From positions 310,001 to 374,000 of the forward strand of contig NZ_JAPSIY010000002.1 of NCBI RefSeq assembly GCF_031178445.1: a stretch of DNA of 64,000 nucleotides, in the 5' to 3' direction. The notes under the pieces were generated by a model that saw only the letters and a program-made list of their open reading frames with translations, searched no databases and had not been told where the DNA came from. This DNA is from Microbacterium sp. (GTDB lineage: Bacteria > Actinomycetota > Actinomycetes > Actinomycetales > Microbacteriaceae). Made by a program: the position numbers and the translations under genes. This document shows, piece by piece, positions 29,606-38,003 of the stretch; positions within the stretch are counted from its first letter, which is position 1; each line of letters starts with the position of its first letter.

Positions 29606-30331
29606 TCAGAGTCCGCTCCAGCGGCTGACAGGCCAGAGAATCACCGCGGCCTTGCCCACGATCTGGTCGCTCCGGGCCCAACGCCAGCATCCATCCGCAT
29701 CCGCACCCTGAGAGCGGCAGGCCACGGCACCGTCCGCGGAAGCCGAGCGGTGGTCTCCCAGCACCAGGTAGGAGTCGTCCGGCACGGTGACCTCTGGCAG
29801 GCACCGTGACGATGCCGGGGTGGTCGTGCAGTCGAGTTCACCCTCGGTGAACGGCAGGTCCTCGAAGACGTACGGCTCATCGAGCGGTTCGCCGTCGACG
29901 ATCAGCCGCCCGTCTGCCGTGCAGCACGACACCGTCTGGCCGGGACCCGCGATCACCCTTTTGATCAGAGTGTGCGGACCCGAGGGGCCGAAGCCGGTGA
30001 CCTCTCCGGCCCAGCGCAGGACGGACTTCAGGGGTCCGTCGTCTGCCGAACCATCGGGTCCCCATGTCTCGTCGGCGTCGAACACGATGACGTCTCCGGT
30101 GCTGGGTGCGGAACCGACGAACGCCAGCCGATTCACGAGCACACGATCGCCCGGATGCAGGGTCTGCTCCATCGAGCCGGATGGCACGTAGTACGGCTTG
30201 GCGACGAAAGACAGGATCAGGCCGACCAGCACGAACGCGGCGACGAGGTGGAACAGGGTGCTCCCGGTGATGCGCCGCCACAGCGGACGGGGGGCGGCGG
30301 GGTCGGAGGTCACAGCCCAATCCTGCCCCAT
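29606..30331 (-). CDS. lepB: Signal peptidase I
   Basis: 'FVAKPYYVPSGSMEQTLHPGDRVLVNRLAF' catalytic Ser box; 'LIKRVIAGPGQTV'; 'YLVLGDHRSASADGAV'. Confidence 0.92.
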   Translation of the reverse strand: MGQDWAVTSDPAAPRPLWRRITGSTLFHLVAAFVLVGLILSFVAKPYYVPSGSMEQTLHPGDRVLVNRLAFVGSAPSTGDVIVFDADETWGPDGSADDGPLKSVLRWAGEVTGFGPSGPHTLIKRVIAGPGQTVSCCTADGRLIVDGEPLDEPYVFEDLPFTEGELDCTTTPASSRCLPEVTVPDDSYLVLGDHRSASADGAVACRSQGADADGCWRWARSDQIVGKAAVILWPVSRWSGL

Positions 30332-30477
30332 CGCCCGCCGGATCGCCTCAGCAAGGATGCCGCATGCGCGCCGACCGAAGTCGTAGAAGCCTTCGGCGAA
30401 GATATGATCGTCTTCGAAGCGCTGACGGTCGGGGCCGCGCGCTCACTGGGGATCTGGGGAGGTCCGTCTTGGGGAAC

Positions 30478-31344
30478 GTGATCGATGTCAGCGCTGTGCT
30501 GCGCCTGATCGGCGGCGATGGGGGCAGGCCCACGGCTGCGCGACGTCACCGCAGCATCCTCGTGACCAGCCACACCTTCGACGGCCGAGCCGATTGGATG
30601 TGGAATGCGCAGCCGGAAGGGGGTGACGCGATCGCAGGGCTGGCCTTCGCGGATGCTCCGCTGAGAGTGCGCCGGGGCGCGGACGTCGTGGAGATCGCCG
30701 TCGGGGAAGCGTCATTCCTGCATCCGCACCGTGCCGCGACCATTGAGACCGTCGCGCCGGGGACGGGTATGTCCGTCTGGCTGCCGTGGGATTCCCTTCA
30801 GGAGGTCGAGAACGGCGTGCAGACGCCCGGCCATGTCATGTCACCGACGCCACTGACCGCAGGGCTGAAAGCCTTTCTCACCTCCCTGCTCACTCAGCAG
30901 GAGACACCCACGCTGTACACCGACTATCTCGTCGAGCGCGTCGTCGTCGAGATGGCGTTCGGCGTGCTGCTCGAATCCGTGCCGAAGAACGTCAGCGGCG
31001 CCCGCGACTCTCGCTCCATCGACCGCGCACGTTCGCTGATGCTGCTGAGGCGATCCGACCCGGACTTCGGCGTGGCCGAGCTGGCCGGTGAGCTGCACAT
31101 CTCGACGCGGCATGTGCAGCGGCTCTTCGCCGCGGAGAACAGCTCGCCCGCCGATGAGCTGCGCGGCATGCGCATCGAGTTGGCGAACGAGCTGCTGGGT
31201 GATCCGGCCTACGATCCGCTGACTGTCGCAGAGCTTGCACTGCACGCCGGATTCAAGACGCCGGCAGCGCTGAGAAGAGCGTTCGCGAGCCGCGACCTGT
31301 CATTGCCCGATCGTGCGCGCCGGAACCGGGTGTCGACCAGCTGA
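30478..31344 (+). CDS. AraC-family transcriptional regulator
   Basis: C-terminal double HTH 'PDFGVAELAGELHISTRHVQRLFAAENSSPADELRGMRIELANELL...LTVAELALHAGFKTPAALRRAF'; GTG start. Confidence 0.82.
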   Translation: MIDVSAVLRLIGGDGGRPTAARRHRSILVTSHTFDGRADWMWNAQPEGGDAIAGLAFADAPLRVRRGADVVEIAVGEASFLHPHRAATIETVAPGTGMSVWLPWDSLQEVENGVQTPGHVMSPTPLTAGLKAFLTSLLTQQETPTLYTDYLVERVVVEMAFGVLLESVPKNVSGARDSRSIDRARSLMLLRRSDPDFGVAELAGELHISTRHVQRLFAAENSSPADELRGMRIELANELLGDPAYDPLTVAELALHAGFKTPAALRRAFASRDLSLPDRARRNRVSTS

Positions 31345-31486
31345 AGGCTGTTTCGCGACAGGTTCGGTGAAAAACGCGACATCTGCGTTGAGCGGTTCGT
31401 GAGCGTCCCCGGAGTATCGGACCGGTGCGGCGGCGACGCTGCACAGCACATTGAGTGCGACACCACTGGGAACGCAGCCGAGGGGC

Positions 31487-32098
31487 ATGAACATGAACGA
31501 GAACGAGAACGCGCGAGCACCGCGACACATCGACCGCCGCACCGTCGTCAAGGGAGCCGCATGGTCGGTGCCGGCGATCGCCGCCGCCGTGGCCATGCCC
31601 ATGGCGACCGCGTCGCAGAGCACCGCTCAGATCCGCATCTACGCCGACTGCCTGCTGAGCGTGGCGGGCGTCAACATCGGCCGCGGCTTCTTCGTAGAAA
31701 ATCAGGGCACCGTCGCCTATGACGGGAACATCACCGTCACCGAGACGATACGGCTTTCGGGCCTCGCGGCGGTGGCGGCCGTCGCGCTGTGGCCGATCCT
31801 CGCGGTGCAGGGCATCCTCGGCGGGTCGACCAGCGGCGTGACCAGGGGATCCTGGAGTGGCAACATCCTCTCCACGACCCGCTCGCGCACGGTGACCATC
31901 GCCGGACCCCTGGCCGCCGGCGGTCAGCGCAGCTGGGGAATCGCACTCGACGCGATCAGCGGCGTGCTCGGCGTCCTGGACCTGGTCGGCCTCGCGGGAA
32001 TCACCCACACCGCGGTCATCACGAGCCCGACCGGTAACCCGCCGGTGGTCAAGGACTCCGACGCGATCAACTGGGAGCTCATCTCCACCAGCTGCTGA
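31487..32098 (+). CDS. Small secreted protein with Tat-type leader
   Basis: MNMNENENARAPRHIDRRTVVKGAAWSVPAIAAAVAMPMATA; same leader type as 9087..9623 and 17343..17873. Confidence 0.7.
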   Translation: MNMNENENARAPRHIDRRTVVKGAAWSVPAIAAAVAMPMATASQSTAQIRIYADCLLSVAGVNIGRGFFVENQGTVAYDGNITVTETIRLSGLAAVAAVALWPILAVQGILGGSTSGVTRGSWSGNILSTTRSRTVTIAGPLAAGGQRSWGIALDAISGVLGVLDLVGLAGITHTAVITSPTGNPPVVKDSDAINWELISTSC

Positions 32099-32115
32099 GT
32101 TCGGCGCGAGCCGAA

Positions 32116-32147
32116 GACAGGGCCCCTTCCTCGGAGGGGGCCCTGTC
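32116..32147 (+). terminator. Hairpin terminator candidate
   Basis: GACAGGGCCCC-TTCCTCGGA-GGGGGCCCTGTC. Confidence 0.75.
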
Positions 32148-32249
32148 GCACGTTCAGCACCGGCATCGCGTCTGCGCGCGGCCGAGCAGCGTCCGACTGC
32201 TAGATTCAGAGGCACTGTTGCGTTGTCAAGACGAGGGGTACACACGCAC

Positions 32250-33776
32250 ATGGAGTTGAGGGATTACCTGCGCATCTTCCGTGCGCACTGGCTGGGCATG
32301 GCGCTCATCATCGTGGGCGCCGTGGTCGCAGCCTTCGGATGGACCCTCATCCAGCCCAAGGTGTACACCGCCGACGCCACCGCGATCGTCCGTGCGGCGG
32401 GCACCGAGGACCTCGGCATGGTCTCCCTCGGCAACAACATCGCGAACCAGCGGGTGAAGACTTACGTCGAACTCGGCTCGTCACGAGCCGTCGCCAACCG
32501 CGTGATCGAAGAACTGGCACTGAAGCAGTCTCCCGAGGCGCTCGTCGGGCAGGTGTCGGTCACCAACCCGCTCGACACCACCTCGCTTCAGGTCACCGCT
32601 GACGCATCGAGCCCCGAGCAGGCACGAGACATCGCGGAAGCATGGGTGCGCGCCATGTCGGCCGAGGTCAACGTCATCGAGACCGACGATGCTGCGACGC
32701 AGGGGGCCGTCTTCCTGCGCCCTGTCGACTCCGCGAGGCTGCCTAGCAGCCCGTCGTCCCCGAACACGCGGCTCGCGCTCGCGATCGGTGCTCTGGCCGG
32801 CCTCGCGCTCGCCGTCGGGTACGGTCTGCTGCGCTACACGCTCGATCGCCGCATCCGCTCGGTCGAATCGGTCGAGCGTGAAACCGGCGTCGCCGTGGTC
32901 GGTACCGTCCCCGAAGAGAAGACCTTCACACCGGACAACCGGCTCATCCCGTTCGACGGCGGCAACTCATCCGGCAGCGCCAACGCGCATCTCTTCCCGA
33001 TCGCGGAGGCGATGCGGGAGCTGCGCACGAACATACAGTTCATGGACGTCGACAACCCGCCGCGTGTGATGGTGGTCACCAGCCCGCTCCCCGGCGACGG
33101 CAAGTCGACGACCGCGTCCAACCTGGCGATCACGCTCGCGTCCAGCGGCCAGAAGGTGGCGCTGATCGACGGCGACCTGCGTCGCCCGATGGTCGACACG
33201 ATCTTCGGTCTGCCGAAGGGCGCCGGACTCTCCGACGTGCTCGCCGGCCGCGCCGAGCTCGCGGATGTGGCTCACCGCGTGGGCGGCAACGGCAGGCTGC
33301 TGGTGATCGGTGCGGGGAAGATTCCGCCGAACCCCAGTGAGGTGCTCGGATCTGCCCGCATGAAGGAGCTGCTTGAGGCGATCTCTCGCGAGGCGATCGT
33401 CATCATCGACGCGCCGCCGCTGGTGCCGGTGACAGATGCCGCCGTGCTCACGAACAGCGCCGACGGAGCGATCATCGTCGCGACCGTGGGTAAGACCACC
33501 TATGAGGTGCTGGGCAAGGCTCTCGGCAATCTCGAGCGCGCCGGCGCCCGCGCCCTCGGGATCGTGCTGAACAGGGTACCGCGCCGGGGCAGCGGAGCCG
33601 CGTATTACGGCTACCAGTACCACGGTGACTACTACCGGGCTGAGGAGCCCGAGACGCAGACTCCGCTCGCCGGCGCGGCCGACTTCGTCGCACGACTCGG
33701 CAACAGCGACCCGTCAGACGTCGAGGCCGTCGACGCGAACGGGCCGCGCCGCCGTAGCACGCACCGGTCGTCGTGA
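32250..33776 (+). CDS. Chain-length determinant / BY-kinase fusion, second copy
   Basis: 'MELRDYLRIFRAHWLGMALIIVGAVVAAFGW'; 'SPLPGDGKSTTASNLAITLA', 'LIDGDLRRPMV', 'VIIDAPPLVPVTDAAVL'; paralog of 11285..12913. Confidence 0.9.
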   Translation: MELRDYLRIFRAHWLGMALIIVGAVVAAFGWTLIQPKVYTADATAIVRAAGTEDLGMVSLGNNIANQRVKTYVELGSSRAVANRVIEELALKQSPEALVGQVSVTNPLDTTSLQVTADASSPEQARDIAEAWVRAMSAEVNVIETDDAATQGAVFLRPVDSARLPSSPSSPNTRLALAIGALAGLALAVGYGLLRYTLDRRIRSVESVERETGVAVVGTVPEEKTFTPDNRLIPFDGGNSSGSANAHLFPIAEAMRELRTNIQFMDVDNPPRVMVVTSPLPGDGKSTTASNLAITLASSGQKVALIDGDLRRPMVDTIFGLPKGAGLSDVLAGRAELADVAHRVGGNGRLLVIGAGKIPPNPSEVLGSARMKELLEAISREAIVIIDAPPLVPVTDAAVLTNSADGAIIVATVGKTTYEVLGKALGNLERAGARALGIVLNRVPRRGSGAAYYGYQYHGDYYRAEEPETQTPLAGAADFVARLGNSDPSDVEAVDANGPRRRSTHRSS

Positions 33777-34816
33777 ACGACTTCGTCGACATCGACGTGC
33801 TCGGTGTTCGGATTCGAGTCGAGTACGCAGACGATCTTGACTCGTCGCAGCGCCGCACGGCATCGGACGCATGGTCCGGAGCCAGGAGCGAAGGCGTCGG
33901 CGAGGCGGATCTCAGCAGGACGTTCTCTGCAGGCGCGGACTTCGAACGGGCGATGGAACGGCTCACCGTCGACGTGACCCTGTCGGCGTTGGACGCGCTC
34001 CGCGGCCGAGCGCTGATGTTCCACGCTGCCGGCGTCGCCGACGAATCGGGGCGGGTGGCCGCCTTCGTCGGACCCTCCGGGCGCGGCAAGACCACACTCA
34101 GTCGCGAGCTGGGGCGCCACTGCGGATACGTCTCGGACGAGACCATCGCCGTCGACGCCGAGCTGAACGTCTTCCCCTATCGCAAGCCGCTGTCCGTGGT
34201 GCGCGCCGCGAAGCCGAAGCAGCAGGTCTCACCGGACGAGGCGGGGCTGCGAGGGCTGCCCCAGGCGCCGTTGCGGCTCGCGTCTCTGGTGCTGATCGAG
34301 CGGGACGCCGCGCTGTCGGCACCCGAGATCGCGCCGCTGCCGCTCGTCGACGCGCTGCCCGAACTCGTGCCGCAGATGAGCTACCTGCGTGACCAGGAGC
34401 GTCCCCTGCGCGCGATCGCGGTGCTCTGCGACGCCATAGGCGGCGTGCGCAGGCTGCGATACCCGGAAGCTGCCACGGTGCCCCCTCTGCTGCCGGAGCT
34501 GTTCGCGACGCCTCCGACGGTCCATGAGTGGCAACCGGCACCCACCCCCGCCGAGTCAGGACCCTACGACGCCTCCGGAGTCGACGACGCCATCCTCACC
34601 GACGGGCACGTGATCGTGATGGCGCACTCGATGTTGCACGTGCTCGACGGCATCGCACCTGTCGTATGGACCGAAGCGGCGGCGGGGCGGGATCTCGACG
34701 GCATCGTCGACGTCGTCGTCGAGCAGCACGGAGCTCCGCCGCAGGGCAGCGCTCACGAACTGGTCGCCGCGGCCGTCGACGAGCTCATCGACGCCGGAGT
34801 GCTGAGCCGCCGCTGA
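33773..34816 (+). CDS. HprK-like kinase domain with C-terminal PqqD-like module
   Basis: 'VAAFVGPSGRGKTTLSRELGRHCGYVSDETIAVD' HPr-kinase-like P-loop; C-terminal 'DGHVIVMAHSMLHVLDGIAPVVWTEAAAGRDLDGIVDVV...VAAAVDELIDAGVL' PqqD-like. Confidence 0.7.
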   Translation: MNDFVDIDVLGVRIRVEYADDLDSSQRRTASDAWSGARSEGVGEADLSRTFSAGADFERAMERLTVDVTLSALDALRGRALMFHAAGVADESGRVAAFVGPSGRGKTTLSRELGRHCGYVSDETIAVDAELNVFPYRKPLSVVRAAKPKQQVSPDEAGLRGLPQAPLRLASLVLIERDAALSAPEIAPLPLVDALPELVPQMSYLRDQERPLRAIAVLCDAIGGVRRLRYPEAATVPPLLPELFATPPTVHEWQPAPTPAESGPYDASGVDDAILTDGHVIVMAHSMLHVLDGIAPVVWTEAAAGRDLDGIVDVVVEQHGAPPQGSAHELVAAAVDELIDAGVLSRR

Positions 34817-34834
34817 CGCCCGACGCGCCAACGG

Positions 34835-35731
34835 TCACCCAGCAGCCCCGGACTCCGCCCTCCTCAGCTCGGTCGGCGAGGGGGAGCCCTCCGCCTGAAG
34901 CGCCCGTCGAAGCTGGAGCGCCGAGGTGAACCCCGCGTACCGGGAGACCTCATCGACGGTCAACCCGGAGTACAGCGGATTGCGGAGCATGGATTCGGCC
35001 AGCTCCACCCGCATCCGCCTCAGCAGATCACCGGGGGTGACACCGGCGCGGGCGAACGCGCGCTGCAGCTGGCGAGGCGAGATGTGCAGCTCGGCGGCGA
35101 GCTGCGGGGTCGAGAACGCAGGATCCTCTCTGCGCATCAGCATCACCGATCGCGCTCGCTCGATCAGCGAGCTGGGACGCTGTGCGGTCTCGACGGACTG
35201 CTGTTCCACAAGCGAGCCGAACGTCATCTCCGCGAGCAGCCGTTCGATGGCGTACCTCGACATCGATGAGCCGTCGTCAGCGTGCCGCACGACCGCCTGC
35301 GCGAACGTGCGGAAGCCGATGGTCAGGGGAGAGGCGTAGAGCACGGTGGCATCCGGCATCCCACCCTCCGTGAACTCCTGAAGCAGCGGTGCGGGCACCC
35401 ATATCGCAAGCACCTCGGAACCGTCCTCCCAGTCGAGGACCTGCTCGGCATGCGGTGGGAGGAACAGGCCGAGCGGTGCGGGATGTCCCGGCCGCGCGGT
35501 GGCGGTGGGGACCGGCCGACCTTCCGCGGAGAAGAGCACGCCCGCGTGCGGCGCCGCCGAGGCCGAGGTCGAAGAGTACGGGCCCTGCGGGCGCCAGCCC
35601 CACGCGGCGTCACGGACGCGGTGATAGGTGACGGTGATCGACCTGAAGGTGCGCGCGGCGACGAGCCCTGCGGCATGGGTGGGAACACCCAGGTGCGCAG
35701 AGAGCAGGGAGGCGACGCTCGTACGTGACAT
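34835..35731 (-). CDS. AraC-family transcriptional regulator, paralog of 30478..31344
   Basis: 'PAFSTPQLAAELHISPRQLQRAFARAGVTPGDLLRRMRVELAESML...LTVDEVSRYAGFTSALQLRRAL'. Confidence 0.82.
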   Translation of the reverse strand: MSRTSVASLLSAHLGVPTHAAGLVAARTFRSITVTYHRVRDAAWGWRPQGPYSSTSASAAPHAGVLFSAEGRPVPTATARPGHPAPLGLFLPPHAEQVLDWEDGSEVLAIWVPAPLLQEFTEGGMPDATVLYASPLTIGFRTFAQAVVRHADDGSSMSRYAIERLLAEMTFGSLVEQQSVETAQRPSSLIERARSVMLMRREDPAFSTPQLAAELHISPRQLQRAFARAGVTPGDLLRRMRVELAESMLRNPLYSGLTVDEVSRYAGFTSALQLRRALQAEGSPSPTELRRAESGAAG

Positions 35732-35753
35732 AGTGGGGGACGACGTTGGGGGA

Positions 35754-35771
35754 CAGCGGCGATCGCCGCTG
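35754..35771. promoter_or_regulatory. 18-bp perfect palindrome between divergent araC-like and pqqD-like genes
   Basis: CAGCGGCGATCGCCGCTG. Confidence 0.55.
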
Positions 35772-35803
35772 GCAAGCCGCGAATACTCGCTAGGCTACCA
35801 ATC

Positions 35804-36091
35804 GTGACTGGGTGGGGGAACACGGCGGTGCGCGTATCGGATGCTGTCGCGTGGACATCGGGCGAATCCCGCGTCGTCGCGATGGACATGACGACGCCGG
35901 GGGCGGCGCCGCTCATCCTCGAGGCCAGTGCCGCTGTGATCTGGGAGGAGATCGCGGCAGCGGGGCCGATCCCCACGGACGAGCTGCTCGATCGGCTGGC
36001 TGCGCTGTTCGACGTCGCCGAAGACGACATCCGCGGTGATGTCGAGAAGCTGATCGCCGACCTGGTCGCACGCAATCTGCTCGCGGCGTGA
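35804..36091 (+). CDS. PqqD-family protein
   Basis: 'APLILEASAAVIWEEIAAAGPIPTDELLDRLAALFDVAEDDIRGDVEKLIADLVARNLL' PqqD pattern. Confidence 0.8.
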   Translation: MTGWGNTAVRVSDAVAWTSGESRVVAMDMTTPGAAPLILEASAAVIWEEIAAAGPIPTDELLDRLAALFDVAEDDIRGDVEKLIADLVARNLLAA

Positions 36092-36112
36092 ATCGACCGT
36101 GAGACGGGCGGC

Positions 36113-37069
36113 GTGCGCCGCAGCTGCACCGGCAGCAGTATGTTCGACACGACGGGAGGGGATGCTGTGGAGACACGATCGATGAGCTTCTCGCTCAGCG
36201 AGGCCAATGAGCTCGCGCACGCCCTGCTCGCGCAGATCGGCCGCGAGACCGGCATCCGCACGCTCTCCATCAAAGGGCTGGTCGCCGATCGCTACGAGCT
36301 GCGAAAGCCCAGAGTCGCCGCAGACGCCGACGTCATCGTCGACCCCGAGCGCTTCGACGAGTTCTGTGCGGCGCTGGACGACCACGGCTGGCACCTGCGC
36401 GTCGAGCGCGAGGTGCCCTCTCTCCTCGGGCCGCACTCTGTGACCTTCATCAGAGACGACTGGCCGAACGACATCGACGCGCACGTTCGCTTTCCCGGCT
36501 TCTTCGCCGATGACCAGACTGTTTTCGAGCGACTCTGGCGTACGCGCGGCGACATGGAGGTCGCACACGCGCGCGTGACGGTTCCCTCGCGCGGAGCCAG
36601 CGCGGTGATCGCCGCGCTGCACGCCGTGCGCTACTCGAAGTCGCTGCGCCATGCCGGCGAGCTCGAGCAGGTCGCGCACCTGCTCACCGACGACTTCTCA
36701 GTCTCTGAGCGCGAGGAGTTCATCGACGTTGCACGCGTCGGACACGCGCAGTGGGTGCTGCGTGAGCTGTTCGACCTCATCGGCGAGCCCTGGGATGTCG
36801 ACGTCGATCCGCGCAGTCAGCAGCTGTGGAACATCAACCGCGCCACCGTCGAGGACGGTGCGGCCGTGTCCTGGCTGAGCTCTCTTCGCAACGCTCCGTG
36901 GCATCGCAAGCCAGGGGTGCTCGTTCGCGCGCTCTGGATCTCGCGCCGAGACATCCCGCGCAACGACCCCGGCCGCATGCCGACAACGCGAGAGGCGTGG
37001 GCGCACCGGTTGCTGCGCTGGCGGCGCGGAACCGCAGCGCTGATGCATTACGCCCGTTCCCGGCGCTGA
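36113..37069 (+). CDS. Nucleotidyltransferase family protein, paralog of 24460..25320
   Basis: 'GIRTLSIKGLVADRYELRKPRVAADADVIVDPERFDEFCAALDDHGW...NDIDAHVRFPGFF'; start may be internal near 36182. Confidence 0.72.
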   Translation: MRRSCTGSSMFDTTGGDAVETRSMSFSLSEANELAHALLAQIGRETGIRTLSIKGLVADRYELRKPRVAADADVIVDPERFDEFCAALDDHGWHLRVEREVPSLLGPHSVTFIRDDWPNDIDAHVRFPGFFADDQTVFERLWRTRGDMEVAHARVTVPSRGASAVIAALHAVRYSKSLRHAGELEQVAHLLTDDFSVSEREEFIDVARVGHAQWVLRELFDLIGEPWDVDVDPRSQQLWNINRATVEDGAAVSWLSSLRNAPWHRKPGVLVRALWISRRDIPRNDPGRMPTTREAWAHRLLRWRRGTAALMHYARSRR

Positions 37070-37112
37070 GGGCTCTCAGCTCTGGCTGCGACGCACGCGA
37101 CCCGGGACGGGA

Positions 37113-37934
37113 TCAGTGCTGCATCGCCAGTCTGACCACACGCTCCACCTGTGCGAGTGCCGGGATCAGCTGCGCCTCAGACTGCGCATACACCTCGGCG
37201 GCTTGTCGGTAAGGGTCGATGACATCCTCGTCACCCTCGGCGCGGGCGGCGACACCGCGCTGATCCGACACCGCCTGTACCAGGGAGTTGAAGCGCGAAC
37301 GGACGTTGCCGGATGCACGGGCCACACTGCGCAGGACGCCGTCGTCGAGAGTCGCTGCGAGTCGTGCGAACTCTCGAACGGTGAACGTACGGTGCAGGCG
37401 CCGTGGCGCCAGCTGCACGGCAGCCGTGGTGTGCTGCGCCGTCATGGTCAGCACGAGGTCAGCGTCATACATGAGGGACTCCGTCAGCAACCGCGCCCTG
37501 TGCGCGGCCGCGCGCACGGGGGTGACGCCGTTTCGCTCCGCCAGTGCACGCGCCTCGGACGGCATGCCGTGCCCCACGAGCGCCTGAGTCCCGGCACTGT
37601 GTACGCGCAGGTCGAGGTCCGCCAGCCGGGCGGCGAGGACCGCCTCGGCGAGCGGCGAACGGCAGATGTTGCCCGTGCACACCGTGAGGATGTTCGGCTG
37701 CAGATCGGGTAGGTCCTCGTGGGTGCCGGCGAACAGCGCGGCGATCGAGAACTCCGAGTCGGCGGCCATCGTTGTCTCCAGGTGGGTCGGCGGCCGGCCG
37801 TCGGATACGAGTGCGGGCTGCGGTGGTTCGGGGTCGGCACTCAGCAGTCGACGCTCACGGCGCGTGCGCGCCATGGGTGCGTCGATCTCGCTGCCTGGCC
37901 TCCCCAGAAGGCCGCGATCCTCGGATCGATGCAT
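37113..37934 (-). CDS. Low-molecular-weight protein tyrosine phosphatase
   Basis: 'ILTVCTGNICRSPLAEAVLAARL' CX5R P-loop; 'DLVLTMTAQHTTAAVQLAPRRLHRTFTVREFARL'; start uncertain (37769 possible). Confidence 0.87.
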   Translation of the reverse strand: MHRSEDRGLLGRPGSEIDAPMARTRRERRLLSADPEPPQPALVSDGRPPTHLETTMAADSEFSIAALFAGTHEDLPDLQPNILTVCTGNICRSPLAEAVLAARLADLDLRVHSAGTQALVGHGMPSEARALAERNGVTPVRAAAHRARLLTESLMYDADLVLTMTAQHTTAAVQLAPRRLHRTFTVREFARLAATLDDGVLRSVARASGNVRSRFNSLVQAVSDQRGVAARAEGDEDVIDPYRQAAEVYAQSEAQLIPALAQVERVVRLAMQH

Positions 37935-38003
37935 GGTGACAGCCTAGACCCGCCCGGCATCCGCAGCGCGAGGTGGGTGCTGCGGGGCATCCGAGCTCGA
38001 TTG

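Noticed and set aside
24460-37069. Complete lasso-peptide biosynthetic cluster
   Set aside because: PqqD-, HprK- and NTase-like genes are present, but no asparagine-synthetase-type cyclase, B2 protease or lasso precursor was seen in the window
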